Shown here one piece after another: positions 8,788 to 16,318 of a DNA stretch of 64,000 nucleotides. Made by a program: the position numbers and the translations under genes. The stretch is from Acidisoma sp. L85. GTDB lineage: Bacteria > Pseudomonadota > Alphaproteobacteria > Acetobacterales > Acetobacteraceae. The stretch covers positions 97,423 through 161,422 of the forward strand of contig NZ_LMUQ01000039.1 in NCBI RefSeq assembly GCF_009765865.1, written 5' to 3'. Every line of letters starts with the position of its first letter. Position 1 is the stretch's first letter. A model generated the notes under the pieces. It made no database searches, was not told the DNA's origin, and was given only the letters and a program-made list of their open reading frames with translations.

Positions 8788-10527
8788 CTAATAAATCGCC
8801 GGTTCGCCGACCGCCGCGCCGAAGCCTGTTTGCAGGAAGTCGAAGTCGCAGCCCTGGTCGGCCTGAAGCACGTGGCGCGAGAACATCCAGCCGTAGCCGC
8901 GCTCGTACGGCCGGGGCGCTGGCACCCATGCCGCGCGGCGGCGCTCTAGCTCAGCCTCGGAGACTTCGAGGTTGATGCTGCGCTCCGCCACATTGACGGA
9001 GATGATATCGCCGGTTCGCGCGAGTGCCAGCGGCCCGCCGATATGCGCTTCTGGCGCCACATGCAAAATGCAAGCGCCGTAGCTCGTCCCGCTCATGCGT
9101 GCATCGGAAATACGAATCATATCGCGCACCCCCTGCTTGAGGAGTTTCTTGGGAATGGGCAGCATCCCCCATTCCGGCATCCCAGGACCGCCCAGCGGCC
9201 CGGCATTGCGCAGCACAAGGATGTGGTCGGGTGTTACATCGAGGTCGTCACGGTCGATATTCGCCTTCAGCGAAGGATAGTCGTCGAAGACGATGGCCGG
9301 GCCGGAATGCTGCAGATATTTGGGCTCACAGGCGCTTGGCTTCATCACGCAGCCATCCGGCGCAAGATTGCCCCGGAGCACCGCGATTGCGCCATCCGCA
9401 TAAACCGGATTGTCCAGCGTGCGAATGACATCGTCATTGTGCACCGTGGCCTCGGCTATGTTCTCGCCAAGCGTCTTGCCCGTGACGGTGAGCGCATCGA
9501 GGTGAAGATGCGGGCGTAGCCGAGTCATGAGGCCAGTGAGTCCTCCGGCGTAGTAAAAATCCTCCATCAGATATAATTTGCCGCTCGGCCGCACATTCGC
9601 GACAACCGGCACGCGACGGCTCGCTTTGTCGAACTCGTCGAGACCAACATCGAACCCCGCTCGCCGCGACATGGCGGTCACGTGGATCGTCGCATTCGTC
9701 GAACATCCCATCGCGATCGCCACGGTAACCGCGTTCTCGAACGAGTTGCGCGTCAGAATCTTGGCAGGAGTCAGATCCTCCCAAACCATCTCCACGATCC
9801 GGCGCCCGGACTCGGCGCACATTCTGATATGGTCGGCATCGGCGGCGGGGATCGACGACGCCCCGGAGAGCGTGAGGCCGACCGATTCGGCGATCGCCGT
9901 CATCGTGCTGGCCGTCCCCATCGTCATGCAGTGGCCGTGGCTCCGGGCGATGCCACCTTCGATCTCCAGCCACTCCTTATCCGATATATTCCCGGCGCGC
10001 CGCTCATCCCAATACTTCCAGGCATCGGAGCCGGAGCCCAGCACCTTGCCCTTCCAATTCCCGCGCAGCATCGGGCCGGCCGGAACAAAAATGGCCGGCA
10101 ACCCCGCGCTTATTGCTCCCATGATGAGCGCGGGCGTTGTCTTGTCGCAGCCGCCCATCAGCACCGCGCCGTCTATGGGATGGCTGCGGAGAAGCTCCTC
10201 CGCCTCCATCGCGAGCATGTTGCGGTAGAGCATTGTCGTGGGTTTGACGAAGTTCTCGGACAATGACAGCGCCGGAAGTTCCAACGGCAAGCCGCCCGTT
10301 TGCAGAATGCCGCGTTTGACGTCCTGAACGCGGTCCTTGAAATGCGCATGACATGGATTGATGTCGGACCATGTATTGAGAATCGCGATGATCGGCCGCC
10401 CCTCCCAGTCCGCGGGCCCATAACCCATCTGCATGATGCGAGACCGGTGCCCGAACGTCCGCAAATCGTCTGGACCAAACCAGCGCGCGCTTCTTAAGGA
10501 GTCTGGCGTTTTTCTTGTGCTGGTCAT
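8788..10527 (-). CDS. IlvD/Edd family sugar-acid dehydratase (L-arabinonate dehydratase-like)
   Basis: A 579-residue Fe-S dehydratase. The start at 10527 follows CGGAGAG; the longer frame to 10617 lacks family similarity. The opening LRSARWFGPDDLRTFGHRSR and NTWSDINPCHAHF are typical of the aldonate branch (arabinonate/xylonate dehydratases) rather than true dihydroxyacid dehydratase. Cluster cysteines are C59 (NPCHAH), C127 (GGCDKTT) and C200 (HGHCMTMG), as expected for a [2Fe-2S] pentonate dehydratase. It would convert a pentonate to a 2-keto-3-deoxypentonate. The convergent ACS permease may supply the acid. Exact sugar is not determinable here. Confidence 0.88.
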   Translation of the reverse strand: MTSTRKTPDSLRSARWFGPDDLRTFGHRSRIMQMGYGPADWEGRPIIAILNTWSDINPCHAHFKDRVQDVKRGILQTGGLPLELPALSLSENFVKPTTMLYRNMLAMEAEELLRSHPIDGAVLMGGCDKTTPALIMGAISAGLPAIFVPAGPMLRGNWKGKVLGSGSDAWKYWDERRAGNISDKEWLEIEGGIARSHGHCMTMGTASTMTAIAESVGLTLSGASSIPAADADHIRMCAESGRRIVEMVWEDLTPAKILTRNSFENAVTVAIAMGCSTNATIHVTAMSRRAGFDVGLDEFDKASRRVPVVANVRPSGKLYLMEDFYYAGGLTGLMTRLRPHLHLDALTVTGKTLGENIAEATVHNDDVIRTLDNPVYADGAIAVLRGNLAPDGCVMKPSACEPKYLQHSGPAIVFDDYPSLKANIDRDDLDVTPDHILVLRNAGPLGGPGMPEWGMLPIPKKLLKQGVRDMIRISDARMSGTSYGACILHVAPEAHIGGPLALARTGDIISVNVAERSINLEVSEAELERRRAAWVPAPRPYERGYGWMFSRHVLQADQGCDFDFLQTGFGAAVGEPAIY

Positions 10528-10801
10528 GACGCTCTCCGGAGATCGCTGCAGGCATGCGGCGCTCACGCTGCGATGCCGCCGGCTAGAAGCGTCACACGCC
10601 TGCCGCCGTAGCGTCAACGATCAGGGTATAGGGAGTCCCGCCGATCAGCCCGGCGCGCGACCCGCGCCCATTGACAAGCCCCGAGGTCTGCCCGGACTGT
10701 GCCGGCCGGCTCGTGAAGGCACGCGCCCGCGCCGGACCGTCTCGTGAAACACGACGCGCCCCGGGAGTTGCTTGTTTGTCGCATTCGTAGAGAGACCTGC
10801 C

Positions 10802-11167
10802 ATGTCAAACCGCATTCCCATCGCGGCGGCTTGTGCCGCCATGCTTCTCGCCCCCACCGCCGTCTTCGCCCATGCCTATCCGCAAAAGGGAATACCGCCG
10901 ATCAACGGCACCGTGCGCGTGGCGCCGCATGACCTCTCGATCACCTTCGATGACGAGTTGGAGCCTAAGTTCACGGGCGTTGTCGTCACGGATAGCAAAG
11001 GTGTCCGGGTGGATCTCGGCAATGCCCATGTCCCCGCTGGCCATGCGAAGGAGCTTGTCGTCGGCCTGAAGCCGTTAACCCCCGGCCGCTACGAAGTGCG
11101 GTGGCACGCGACGGACACCGACACGCATAAGACCCACGGCTCCTACTACGTGACGATCGCGCCATAG
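10802..11167 (+). CDS. CopC-domain periplasmic copper-binding protein
   Basis: A 121-residue secreted protein. The ATG at 10802 follows GAGAGA; a TTG-type start 30 bases upstream is less likely. The signal peptide ends at VFA, so the mature protein begins HAYP, which places a histidine at the N-terminus as in CopC copper sites. The single beta-sandwich domain ends with an Asp/His-containing strand (DTDTHKTHGSYYV), the other half of the usual Cu(II) site. The stop is four bases before the YeiH-like gene, so the two likely share a transcript. There is no CopD partner in the window. Confidence 0.85.
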   Translation: MSNRIPIAAACAAMLLAPTAVFAHAYPQKGIPPINGTVRVAPHDLSITFDDELEPKFTGVVVTDSKGVRVDLGNAHVPAGHAKELVVGLKPLTPGRYEVRWHATDTDTHKTHGSYYVTIAP

Positions 11168-11171
11168 CCGG

Positions 11172-12248
11172 ATGATCGACACGCCGGTTGCAACCCGCTC
11201 GACCCGCCATGGGGTCCTGCGAAGCTTGCCCGGCATCCTGCTTTGCATCTTGGTCACAGGCTTGGCAACGGCGCTCCAACTGGTCGAAACACGGCTGGTC
11301 GGGCAGCCCTATCTCGAAGCTCTTGTCCTCGCGATCCTTCTTGGAGTTGCCATCCGCTCGCTCTGGACGCCAGGCGATCTCTGGCATCCGGGCATAGTCT
11401 TCAGCGGCAAAATCCTGCTCGAAATCGCGGTGGTGCTGCTCGGTGCGGCGATAAGTGCGCGTGCCGTGCTGGCCCTCGGGCCGGGGCTCCTGGTCGGCAT
11501 TGTCCTGATTGTCGCCGTCGCGATCGTGGCGAGCTACGGCATCAGCCGAGCCTTCCGCTTGCCGTGGCGCATGGCGATGCTGATCGCTTGCGGCAATTCC
11601 ATCTGCGGCAATTCCGCGATTGCGGCGGTGGCCCCGATCATCGGCGCTGACAGCGACGATATCGCCTCCTCGATCGCCTTCACGGCGGTTCTGGGCGTCG
11701 TCGTCGTGTTGCTGCTGCCGTTGCTCGTGCCGGTCTTTCTCCTGTCACTGACGCAATACGGGGTGCTCGCCGGGCTGACAGTCTATGCAGTGCCGCAGGT
11801 TCTGGCAGCGACCTTGCCGATCGGTGCGCTAAGTAACCAGGTCGGCACGGTCGTCAAGCTGGTGCGTGTGCTGACTTTGGGTCCTGTCGTCCTCGCGCTT
11901 TCGCTCCTCACACGCCGGATGCGTGATGAGGCGAGCGAGGCAGAAGCCCCAGCCAGCCACACAAAACGACGGTACCCACCGCTGCACGAGTTGGTGCCCT
12001 GGTTTATCGTCGGCTTCCTGATCATGCTGACGCTTCGCTCGACTGGCATGATCCCGACATCCCTGGTGGCACCGATTACAAGGTTCGCGAATCTCCTGAC
12101 AACCATCTCGATGGCGGCACTGGGTCTTAGTGTCGATGTGCGTGTCGTGGCACTGGCCGGGCCGCGGGTCGCGGCCGCGGTTACCCTGTCGCTCGTGATG
12201 CTTGGTGTGATCAGCTTCGGTCTGATCCGCGTTCTCCAGATCGGCTGA
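11172..12248 (+). CDS. YeiH/UPF0324 family putative sulfate exporter
   Basis: A 358-residue inner-membrane protein with about ten hydrophobic helices. Family hallmarks are the N-terminal PYLEALVLAILLGVAIRS and the ACGNSICGNSAIAAVAPII segment, which is diagnostic for the YeiH group. Members are annotated as sulfate/sulfite exporters, but few have been tested. It follows the CopC-like gene by four bases. The link between a copper protein and this exporter is unexplained. Confidence 0.85.
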   Translation: MIDTPVATRSTRHGVLRSLPGILLCILVTGLATALQLVETRLVGQPYLEALVLAILLGVAIRSLWTPGDLWHPGIVFSGKILLEIAVVLLGAAISARAVLALGPGLLVGIVLIVAVAIVASYGISRAFRLPWRMAMLIACGNSICGNSAIAAVAPIIGADSDDIASSIAFTAVLGVVVVLLLPLLVPVFLLSLTQYGVLAGLTVYAVPQVLAATLPIGALSNQVGTVVKLVRVLTLGPVVLALSLLTRRMRDEASEAEAPASHTKRRYPPLHELVPWFIVGFLIMLTLRSTGMIPTSLVAPITRFANLLTTISMAALGLSVDVRVVALAGPRVAAAVTLSLVMLGVISFGLIRVLQIG

Positions 12249-12475
12249 AGACCGAATACGGCTTCAGCGTCGGAAGGGCGTAGTCCAGGCAGGGGCATCA
12301 CACTGAAGGTCTATGGATGTCAGCCGAATGTCCGTCTGAACAAAGCCCTCGCCGAGGGCTAGAGATCACAATGCGGCTGAATAACGGGTCCAGCAACGAC
12401 GCAAGCAACAACCCGATAACCGACGTCTGGCCCAGACTGGAAAGTTGGAGTTCAGCGCGACAAAAGGACACGCCC

Positions 12476-12757
12476 ATGCGCAACTTTTATTTTGCCTGCT
12501 CGGAGGATGGCCATGTTGCACCCCTGCAACCCACCTCGGTCATCAGCAATTGCGCCCGTCTCATGCGCGCTATCAAGTTGGAGCCGGCCATCTGCGTCGA
12601 GGCTTCCAGCGTCGCCCAAGCGGAGCGCATTTTTCTCGAGCATGGCGCGGGAAACCCATTTCTCCGCAAGATCCAATGTCAGCACGACGGCTATCGGTTC
12701 AGCCTGATCCGCCGCCATGTGCCCGGCCCCGAAGCCCATCACGCCTCATCCCTTTGA
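12476..12757 (+). CDS. Small hypothetical protein
   Basis: A 93-residue frame whose ATG at 12476 follows AAAAGGA. It begins MRNFYFACSEDGHVAPLQ and contains three further cysteines (SNCARL, AICVEA, IQCQHD) spread through the chain. I recognise no family. The start is decided by the ribosome-binding site; the same frame is open back to 12317 but that part is unlike coding sequence. It lies alone between the YeiH-like gene and the convergent Trm112-like gene. Confidence 0.55.
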   Translation: MRNFYFACSEDGHVAPLQPTSVISNCARLMRAIKLEPAICVEASSVAQAERIFLEHGAGNPFLRKIQCQHDGYRFSLIRRHVPGPEAHHASSL

Positions 12758-12786
12758 AAAGGGGCCGCTACGCCGCCAGTAGCGCC

Positions 12787-13008
12787 TCAGTCGTCGAGAA
12801 CGCGTGCCTCGTCCGGTAGCATAATCGGGATGCCGCCCCGGATCGGATAGGCCAGACCCGCGGCGCGGCTAACCAATTCACCGCGCACCCGGTCATAGAT
12901 GAGCGGCTGCTTGGTCAGGGGACACACAAGGATCTCCAGCAGCCGCGGATCGACGGGTTGCGGGGGAAGGGTCTCTTCGGCTTCGGATGTCGGCGGTTGA
13001 TCCGTCAC
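12787..13008 (-). CDS. Trm112/YcaR-like protein
   Basis: A 73-residue protein of the Trm112/YcaR family, with the core [16 protein letters not shown] and the C-terminal [17 protein letters not shown] typical of the bacterial form. The second Zn-binding cysteines are missing, as in many bacterial members. The start is the GTG at 13008, 17 bases after the stop of the LON-domain gene, so it is probably the last gene of the CnoX/LON/Trm112 operon. In eukaryotes and archaea Trm112 stabilises methyltransferases; the bacterial role is not settled. Confidence 0.82.
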   Translation of the reverse strand: MTDQPPTSEAEETLPPQPVDPRLLEILVCPLTKQPLIYDRVRGELVSRAAGLAYPIRGGIPIMLPDEARVLDD

Positions 13009-13024
13009 GTGGTCAAATCCCTGT

Positions 13025-13690
13025 TCAGCTTGGACGTAGGCCCCCGGGCGGGCTCTCGGTGCCATGCATTCCAATGCGGAGCAAGGCGAGCAGGATCTCC
13101 GCGCGCTTCGGCACGCTCGGCGCCTCCAGAAGCGCCTGTTTCTCCGAGGGCGAGAAGGGACACATCATACAGAGTGCGGTCAGCAGGCTCGCATCATCAA
13201 GCTGGCCGATGGAGTCCCAATCAGCATCCAGGCCCTGTTGCGAGAAATAGCCGCGCAGTTCACCCAGCAGCTTTGTGCGCGGCATACCGATGCCGCTTGG
13301 CTCCTCGCCGACATCCTCGGCATAGGCGCCGAAGTCGCCGCGCACACGCCGGTAGCCGCGCTTTGGAGCAAGCTCCTCCGCGACCGCGAAACGAACCACG
13401 CCGATCAATGAAATGAGCAGGCGCCCATCACCCGTTTCGGTGAAGGAGGTGATGCGGCCAAGGCAGCCGACACCGAACAGCGCGGGGCCGGACGGGGTCT
13501 CGGGCTTCGACGCATCGGGCTGGATCATCCCGAACAACCGGCCGGCCGCCAGAGCATCATCGACCAAAGCCAGATAGCGCGGCTCGAAGACGTTGAGCGG
13601 AAGCCGCCCATAGGGCAGCAGCATGGCACCGGCGAGAGGGAAGATGGGGATCGCCTCGCTCATGTCGGGCCAGGCAGCGGCGGAGTCCAT
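13025..13690 (-). CDS. LON peptidase substrate-binding (N-terminal) domain protein
   Basis: A 221-residue protein consisting only of the LON N-domain, without ATPase or protease parts. The [26 protein letters not shown] motif opens the domain and [19 protein letters not shown] follows, as in Lon N-domains. A GGGGAC precedes the ATG. It lies between the CnoX-like and Trm112-like genes on the same strand. Such stand-alone LON domains are thought to bind unfolded or specific proteins; no target is evident. Confidence 0.88.
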   Translation of the reverse strand: MDSAAAWPDMSEAIPIFPLAGAMLLPYGRLPLNVFEPRYLALVDDALAAGRLFGMIQPDASKPETPSGPALFGVGCLGRITSFTETGDGRLLISLIGVVRFAVAEELAPKRGYRRVRGDFGAYAEDVGEEPSGIGMPRTKLLGELRGYFSQQGLDADWDSIGQLDDASLLTALCMMCPFSPSEKQALLEAPSVPKRAEILLALLRIGMHGTESPPGGLRPS

Positions 13691-13740
13691 AGTCTGTCGT
13701 CCCCGGGTCGGCTCTGCGGCAAGGCTTTCCGTGTGGCGCC

Positions 13741-14697
13741 CTAGCTAAAGAGGAGCGCCGAAAGACGCCGCCGAGCCTGGATGGAGGCCGGATCCTCAAG
13801 CCCCCAGGCCTCGAAGAATTTGAGCAGCTGAAGCCGCGCCGCATCCTCGTTCCAGCCACGCTGGCGTTTCATAATATCGAGCAGGGCGGCAGCCGCCTCT
13901 TCCCGCCGTCCCTGCGCATTGAAGGCGCTGGCGAGGTCGTAGCGCGCCTGGTGGTCGGCGGGATCGGCCGCGAGACGGGCCTCCAACTCCTGCACCTGGC
14001 TGGTGGCCTGGCGGCCCTCCACCGCCAAGGCGAGCGCGCTACGCGCACCTGCGACCTCGGCATGATCCGCGATCTTGGGCGGAACGCGGCCGAGCAACGC
14101 TTCCGCCTCGTCTTCCTCGCCAGCAGCGAGCAGGGTGCGGATGAGGCCGCCCCAGGCCTCGGGCCGCTCGGGCTCTTCTTCCAACAGCGCCTGGTAGAGC
14201 TCGATCGCGCCCCCGAAATCGCCCTCCTCCTGCGCGGCCCGCGCCTCGGCGAGCAGATCGGCGGAGGGCATCGTGCCACCGGCGACCTTCAACAGCGCCT
14301 CGACGAAGCGGCGCGCCTCGGCCTCGGCCATGGCGCCCTGCACGAGGTCCGCGATCTGGCCCTGCCAGAAAGCGGCGATGGTCGGCACCGACTGCACCGG
14401 CAGCCCGAGTTGGGCGAGCTGCTGCACCAGCGCCCGGTTGGTGTCGATGTCGATCTTCACCAGCCGCACGCGGCCGCCCGCGGCGGTGACGACCCGCTCC
14501 AGGACCGGCGAAAGCTGCTTCGAGAGGGTGGAACGCGCGGACCAGAAATCCACCACGACGGGGAGTTGGCGAGACGCCTCGACCACGTCCTTGAGGAAGG
14601 TCGCCTGGTTACCCTCGAGGATGAAGGAGGCGCCGGCTGGGGCGGCCGCCCCGGATGTCAGATCCATATCACCCCGTCCATTGTCTAGCTCGTCCAT
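13741..14697 (-). CDS. CnoX-like thioredoxin-fold protein with TPR region, no active-site cysteines
   Basis: A 318-residue protein with an N-terminal thioredoxin domain (about 22-130) and a C-terminal alpha-helical TPR-like region, the layout of CnoX/YbbN chaperedoxins. Where thioredoxin has WCxxC this protein has W52-S-A-R-S56, so both catalytic cysteines are replaced by serine and no redox catalysis by that site is possible. The cis-Pro region (QSVPTIAAF) is kept. It heads the CnoX/LON/Trm112 set. An alternative start at 14667 (MDLTSG) has a GGGGTGAT ahead and may be the true one. Confidence 0.88.
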   Translation of the reverse strand: MDELDNGRGDMDLTSGAAAPAGASFILEGNQATFLKDVVEASRQLPVVVDFWSARSTLSKQLSPVLERVVTAAGGRVRLVKIDIDTNRALVQQLAQLGLPVQSVPTIAAFWQGQIADLVQGAMAEAEARRFVEALLKVAGGTMPSADLLAEARAAQEEGDFGGAIELYQALLEEEPERPEAWGGLIRTLLAAGEEDEAEALLGRVPPKIADHAEVAGARSALALAVEGRQATSQVQELEARLAADPADHQARYDLASAFNAQGRREEAAAALLDIMKRQRGWNEDAARLQLLKFFEAWGLEDPASIQARRRLSALLFS

Positions 14698-14870
14698 CTC
14701 AGTTGCCTGTCAGGTGATGTGGTTCGGCGCTGCCAACAACGCCTTTTCGGGCGCTTGGGAAGACCTCTACCACATGACTGAACTGGGCCATGCGCGGTCC
14801 GCGTGATGGCACGGCGGAGAGGCGCTTGCAATCATCCCGGAAGCCGCATAGAAGGCGCTCCCGCTGGAGC

Positions 14871-14945
14871 GCGGGCGTAGCTCAGGGGTAGAGCACAACC
14901 TTGCCAAGGTTGGGGTCGAGGGTTCGAATCCCTTCGCCCGCTCCA
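14871..14945 (+). tRNA. tRNA-Gly (anticodon GCC)
   Basis: A cloverleaf can be drawn directly: acceptor GCGGGCG pairs with CGCCCGC, the D-loop is AGCTCAGGGGTAGAGC, the anticodon loop TTGCCAA carries GCC, and the T arm contains GGTTCGAATCC. CCA is encoded at 14943-14945. The reverse strand yields a well-known spurious reading frame (KGFEPSTPTLARLCS), which is not a gene. Confidence 0.97.
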
Positions 14946-15096
14946 AAGAACAAAGTGAAATTAACGGGTTAACCCCGCTCGCGCCTGTGTGGCAACAGTG
15001 CAGATAAATCAGACCGAAAATCGGCCGCTTGTGAGTTACATCACTGCGCGCCAAGCCAGAAGTCTCGATCCTGCCCGTGTTGAGGGAGTGGACGAG
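14946..15096. other. Gap between tRNA-Gly and the micro-protein
   Basis: I see no gene or clear terminator in this part. The run of AACAAAGTGAAATTAACGGG after the tRNA is AT-rich and might hold the tRNA's transcription end. A GTG-started extension of the micro-protein frame enters it. Confidence 0.3.
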
Positions 15097-15177
15097 ATGT
15101 TGGCCTATTTCAAGGCGGTCGGGACGGTATTGGGACTGGTGGCTATCTGGGCTGTCATGGTGCAGCTCGGGGCGTGA
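15097..15177 (+). CDS. Candidate membrane micro-protein, 26 residues
   Basis: An ATG at 15097 preceded by GAGGGAG (spacing about 9) opens a 26-residue frame, MLAYFKAVGTVLGLVAIWAV and six more residues, which is one hydrophobic helix with a basic N-side. The same frame could start from GTG at 14989, giving 62 residues. It lies between the tRNA and the acetyltransferase gene. The remainder of 14946-15249 holds nothing that I can identify. Confidence 0.35.
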   Translation: MLAYFKAVGTVLGLVAIWAVMVQLGA

Positions 15178-15249
15178 TGCTCGAAGAAATTGAGGCGGCA
15201 GTGAGCTCGTTCAGGTAGTCTCGACAGCTCCTCTGGAGCTGCCGAGTCC

Positions 15250-16176
15250 ATGTCCGACGACGTGCCTGCGACCGAAGCTTTGATGACGCAGGACGTCTGG
15301 ATCTTAGCTGTGGCGGAAACCATCCCCCGACGCTGGGTCAGAATTCAGTTCCTTCCTGATGGGGCAATTGACCTCTTCGATCATCCGAACCAGAGGCGGT
15401 GGGCGATCGCTGATGGCCGGCTCACCCTCTCCTCAGACAAGGGAGTGCCCACGGTTCGATTTGGCAAAGGTGTAGCGGAGAACGGCATAATGCAGTTCCA
15501 GGGCACACTTTCCCTTCCGGGCCGACCGCCTGTGGCCCTCAGTCTCGAACAGTTCAACCGCGCCAAGATACCGCAACAAGACAACCTGACGAGAGTCCAC
15601 CTGCAGGAGGGAATCGACAAGGCGGGCTGGACAGTTGGAGACCATACCTATGGTTACCCGCGCATTCTGGACGTGGGCCTGGCAAACCCGAAGATCCACA
15701 TTGGCAGGTTCACGTCGATCGGGGCTGATGTAACGATCTCGATGGGGAACCACAGGACGGATTTCGTCAGCACTTATCCGTTCGCGGATCTGCGGGCACA
15801 GTGGCCCCATGTTCCCGATCTCATCACCCATACTTCCCGGGGCGACATCCGCATCGGCAACGACGTATGGATCGGCCGGTCGGCCATAATCATGTCAGGC
15901 GTCACGATCGGAAATGGCGCTGTCATTGGAGCCGCGTGCGTGGTTACCAAAGATGTCCCGCCGTATGCGGTAGTCGTCGGCGTCCCAGGGTCAGTCGTTC
16001 GATACCGCTTCTCCCCGGACATCATTGCCGAACTTCAGGCAATCGCCTGGTGGGACTGGCCCGATGGCAAGATTGACCGAATGCTGAAGCACATGCTGAC
16101 CGACGACATTGAGGCGTTTGTCGCGGTTGCAAAAGGCGTGTCACATCCGGGGCAGCGGCCTGTGGGTAGCCAATAG
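15250..16176 (+). CDS. CatB-related hexapeptide-repeat O-acetyltransferase with extra N-terminal domain
   Basis: A 308-residue protein. The C-terminal ~190 residues are a left-handed beta-helix acetyltransferase of the xenobiotic acetyltransferase/CatB group: hexapeptide turns ([53 protein letters not shown]) and the catalytic histidine in [14 protein letters not shown]. The first ~115 residues are an extra domain ([20 protein letters not shown]..) absent from short CatB enzymes. CoA-dependent acetylation of a sugar or other hydroxyl group is likely; the acceptor is unknown. Two stem-loops follow the stop. Confidence 0.85.
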   Translation: MSDDVPATEALMTQDVWILAVAETIPRRWVRIQFLPDGAIDLFDHPNQRRWAIADGRLTLSSDKGVPTVRFGKGVAENGIMQFQGTLSLPGRPPVALSLEQFNRAKIPQQDNLTRVHLQEGIDKAGWTVGDHTYGYPRILDVGLANPKIHIGRFTSIGADVTISMGNHRTDFVSTYPFADLRAQWPHVPDLITHTSRGDIRIGNDVWIGRSAIIMSGVTIGNGAVIGAACVVTKDVPPYAVVVGVPGSVVRYRFSPDIIAELQAIAWWDWPDGKIDRMLKHMLTDDIEAFVAVAKGVSHPGQRPVGSQ

Positions 16177-16202
16177 CGGCGCCCGACTTAGCCTGAAGAG
16201 CC

Positions 16203-16230
16203 TTGAGGTCCGCCGTTTACGGAACCTCAA
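16203..16230. terminator. Stem-loop between convergent genes
   Basis: TTGAGGT at 16203-16209 pairs with ACCTCAA at 16224-16230, with an inner CCG/CGG stem. It lies 26 bases after the acetyltransferase stop. There is no T-run, so terminator function is tentative. Confidence 0.4.
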
Positions 16231-16247
16231 ACGTCTTCGAATAGCGC

Positions 16248-16275
16248 CCCTGCCCCTGCCTTGGCAGGGGCAGGG
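16248..16275. terminator. Strong GC-rich inverted repeat between convergent genes (candidate bidirectional terminator)
   Basis: CCCTGCCCCTGCC (16248-16260) is perfectly complementary to GGCAGGGGCAGGG (16263-16275), with a two-base TT centre. It stands between the acetyltransferase and aconitase stops. It lacks a U-tract, so it may act as an RNA end-stabilising structure rather than a classical terminator. Confidence 0.5.
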
Positions 16276-16318
16276 AAAGCTACGATCGGTCTGTCACATG
16301 CTTGCTCTCAAACGGTCT

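Noticed and set aside
14767-15054. Minus-strand frame of 95 codons with KGFEPSTPTLARLCS
   Set aside because: It is the reverse complement of the tRNA-Gly region and a common false prediction.
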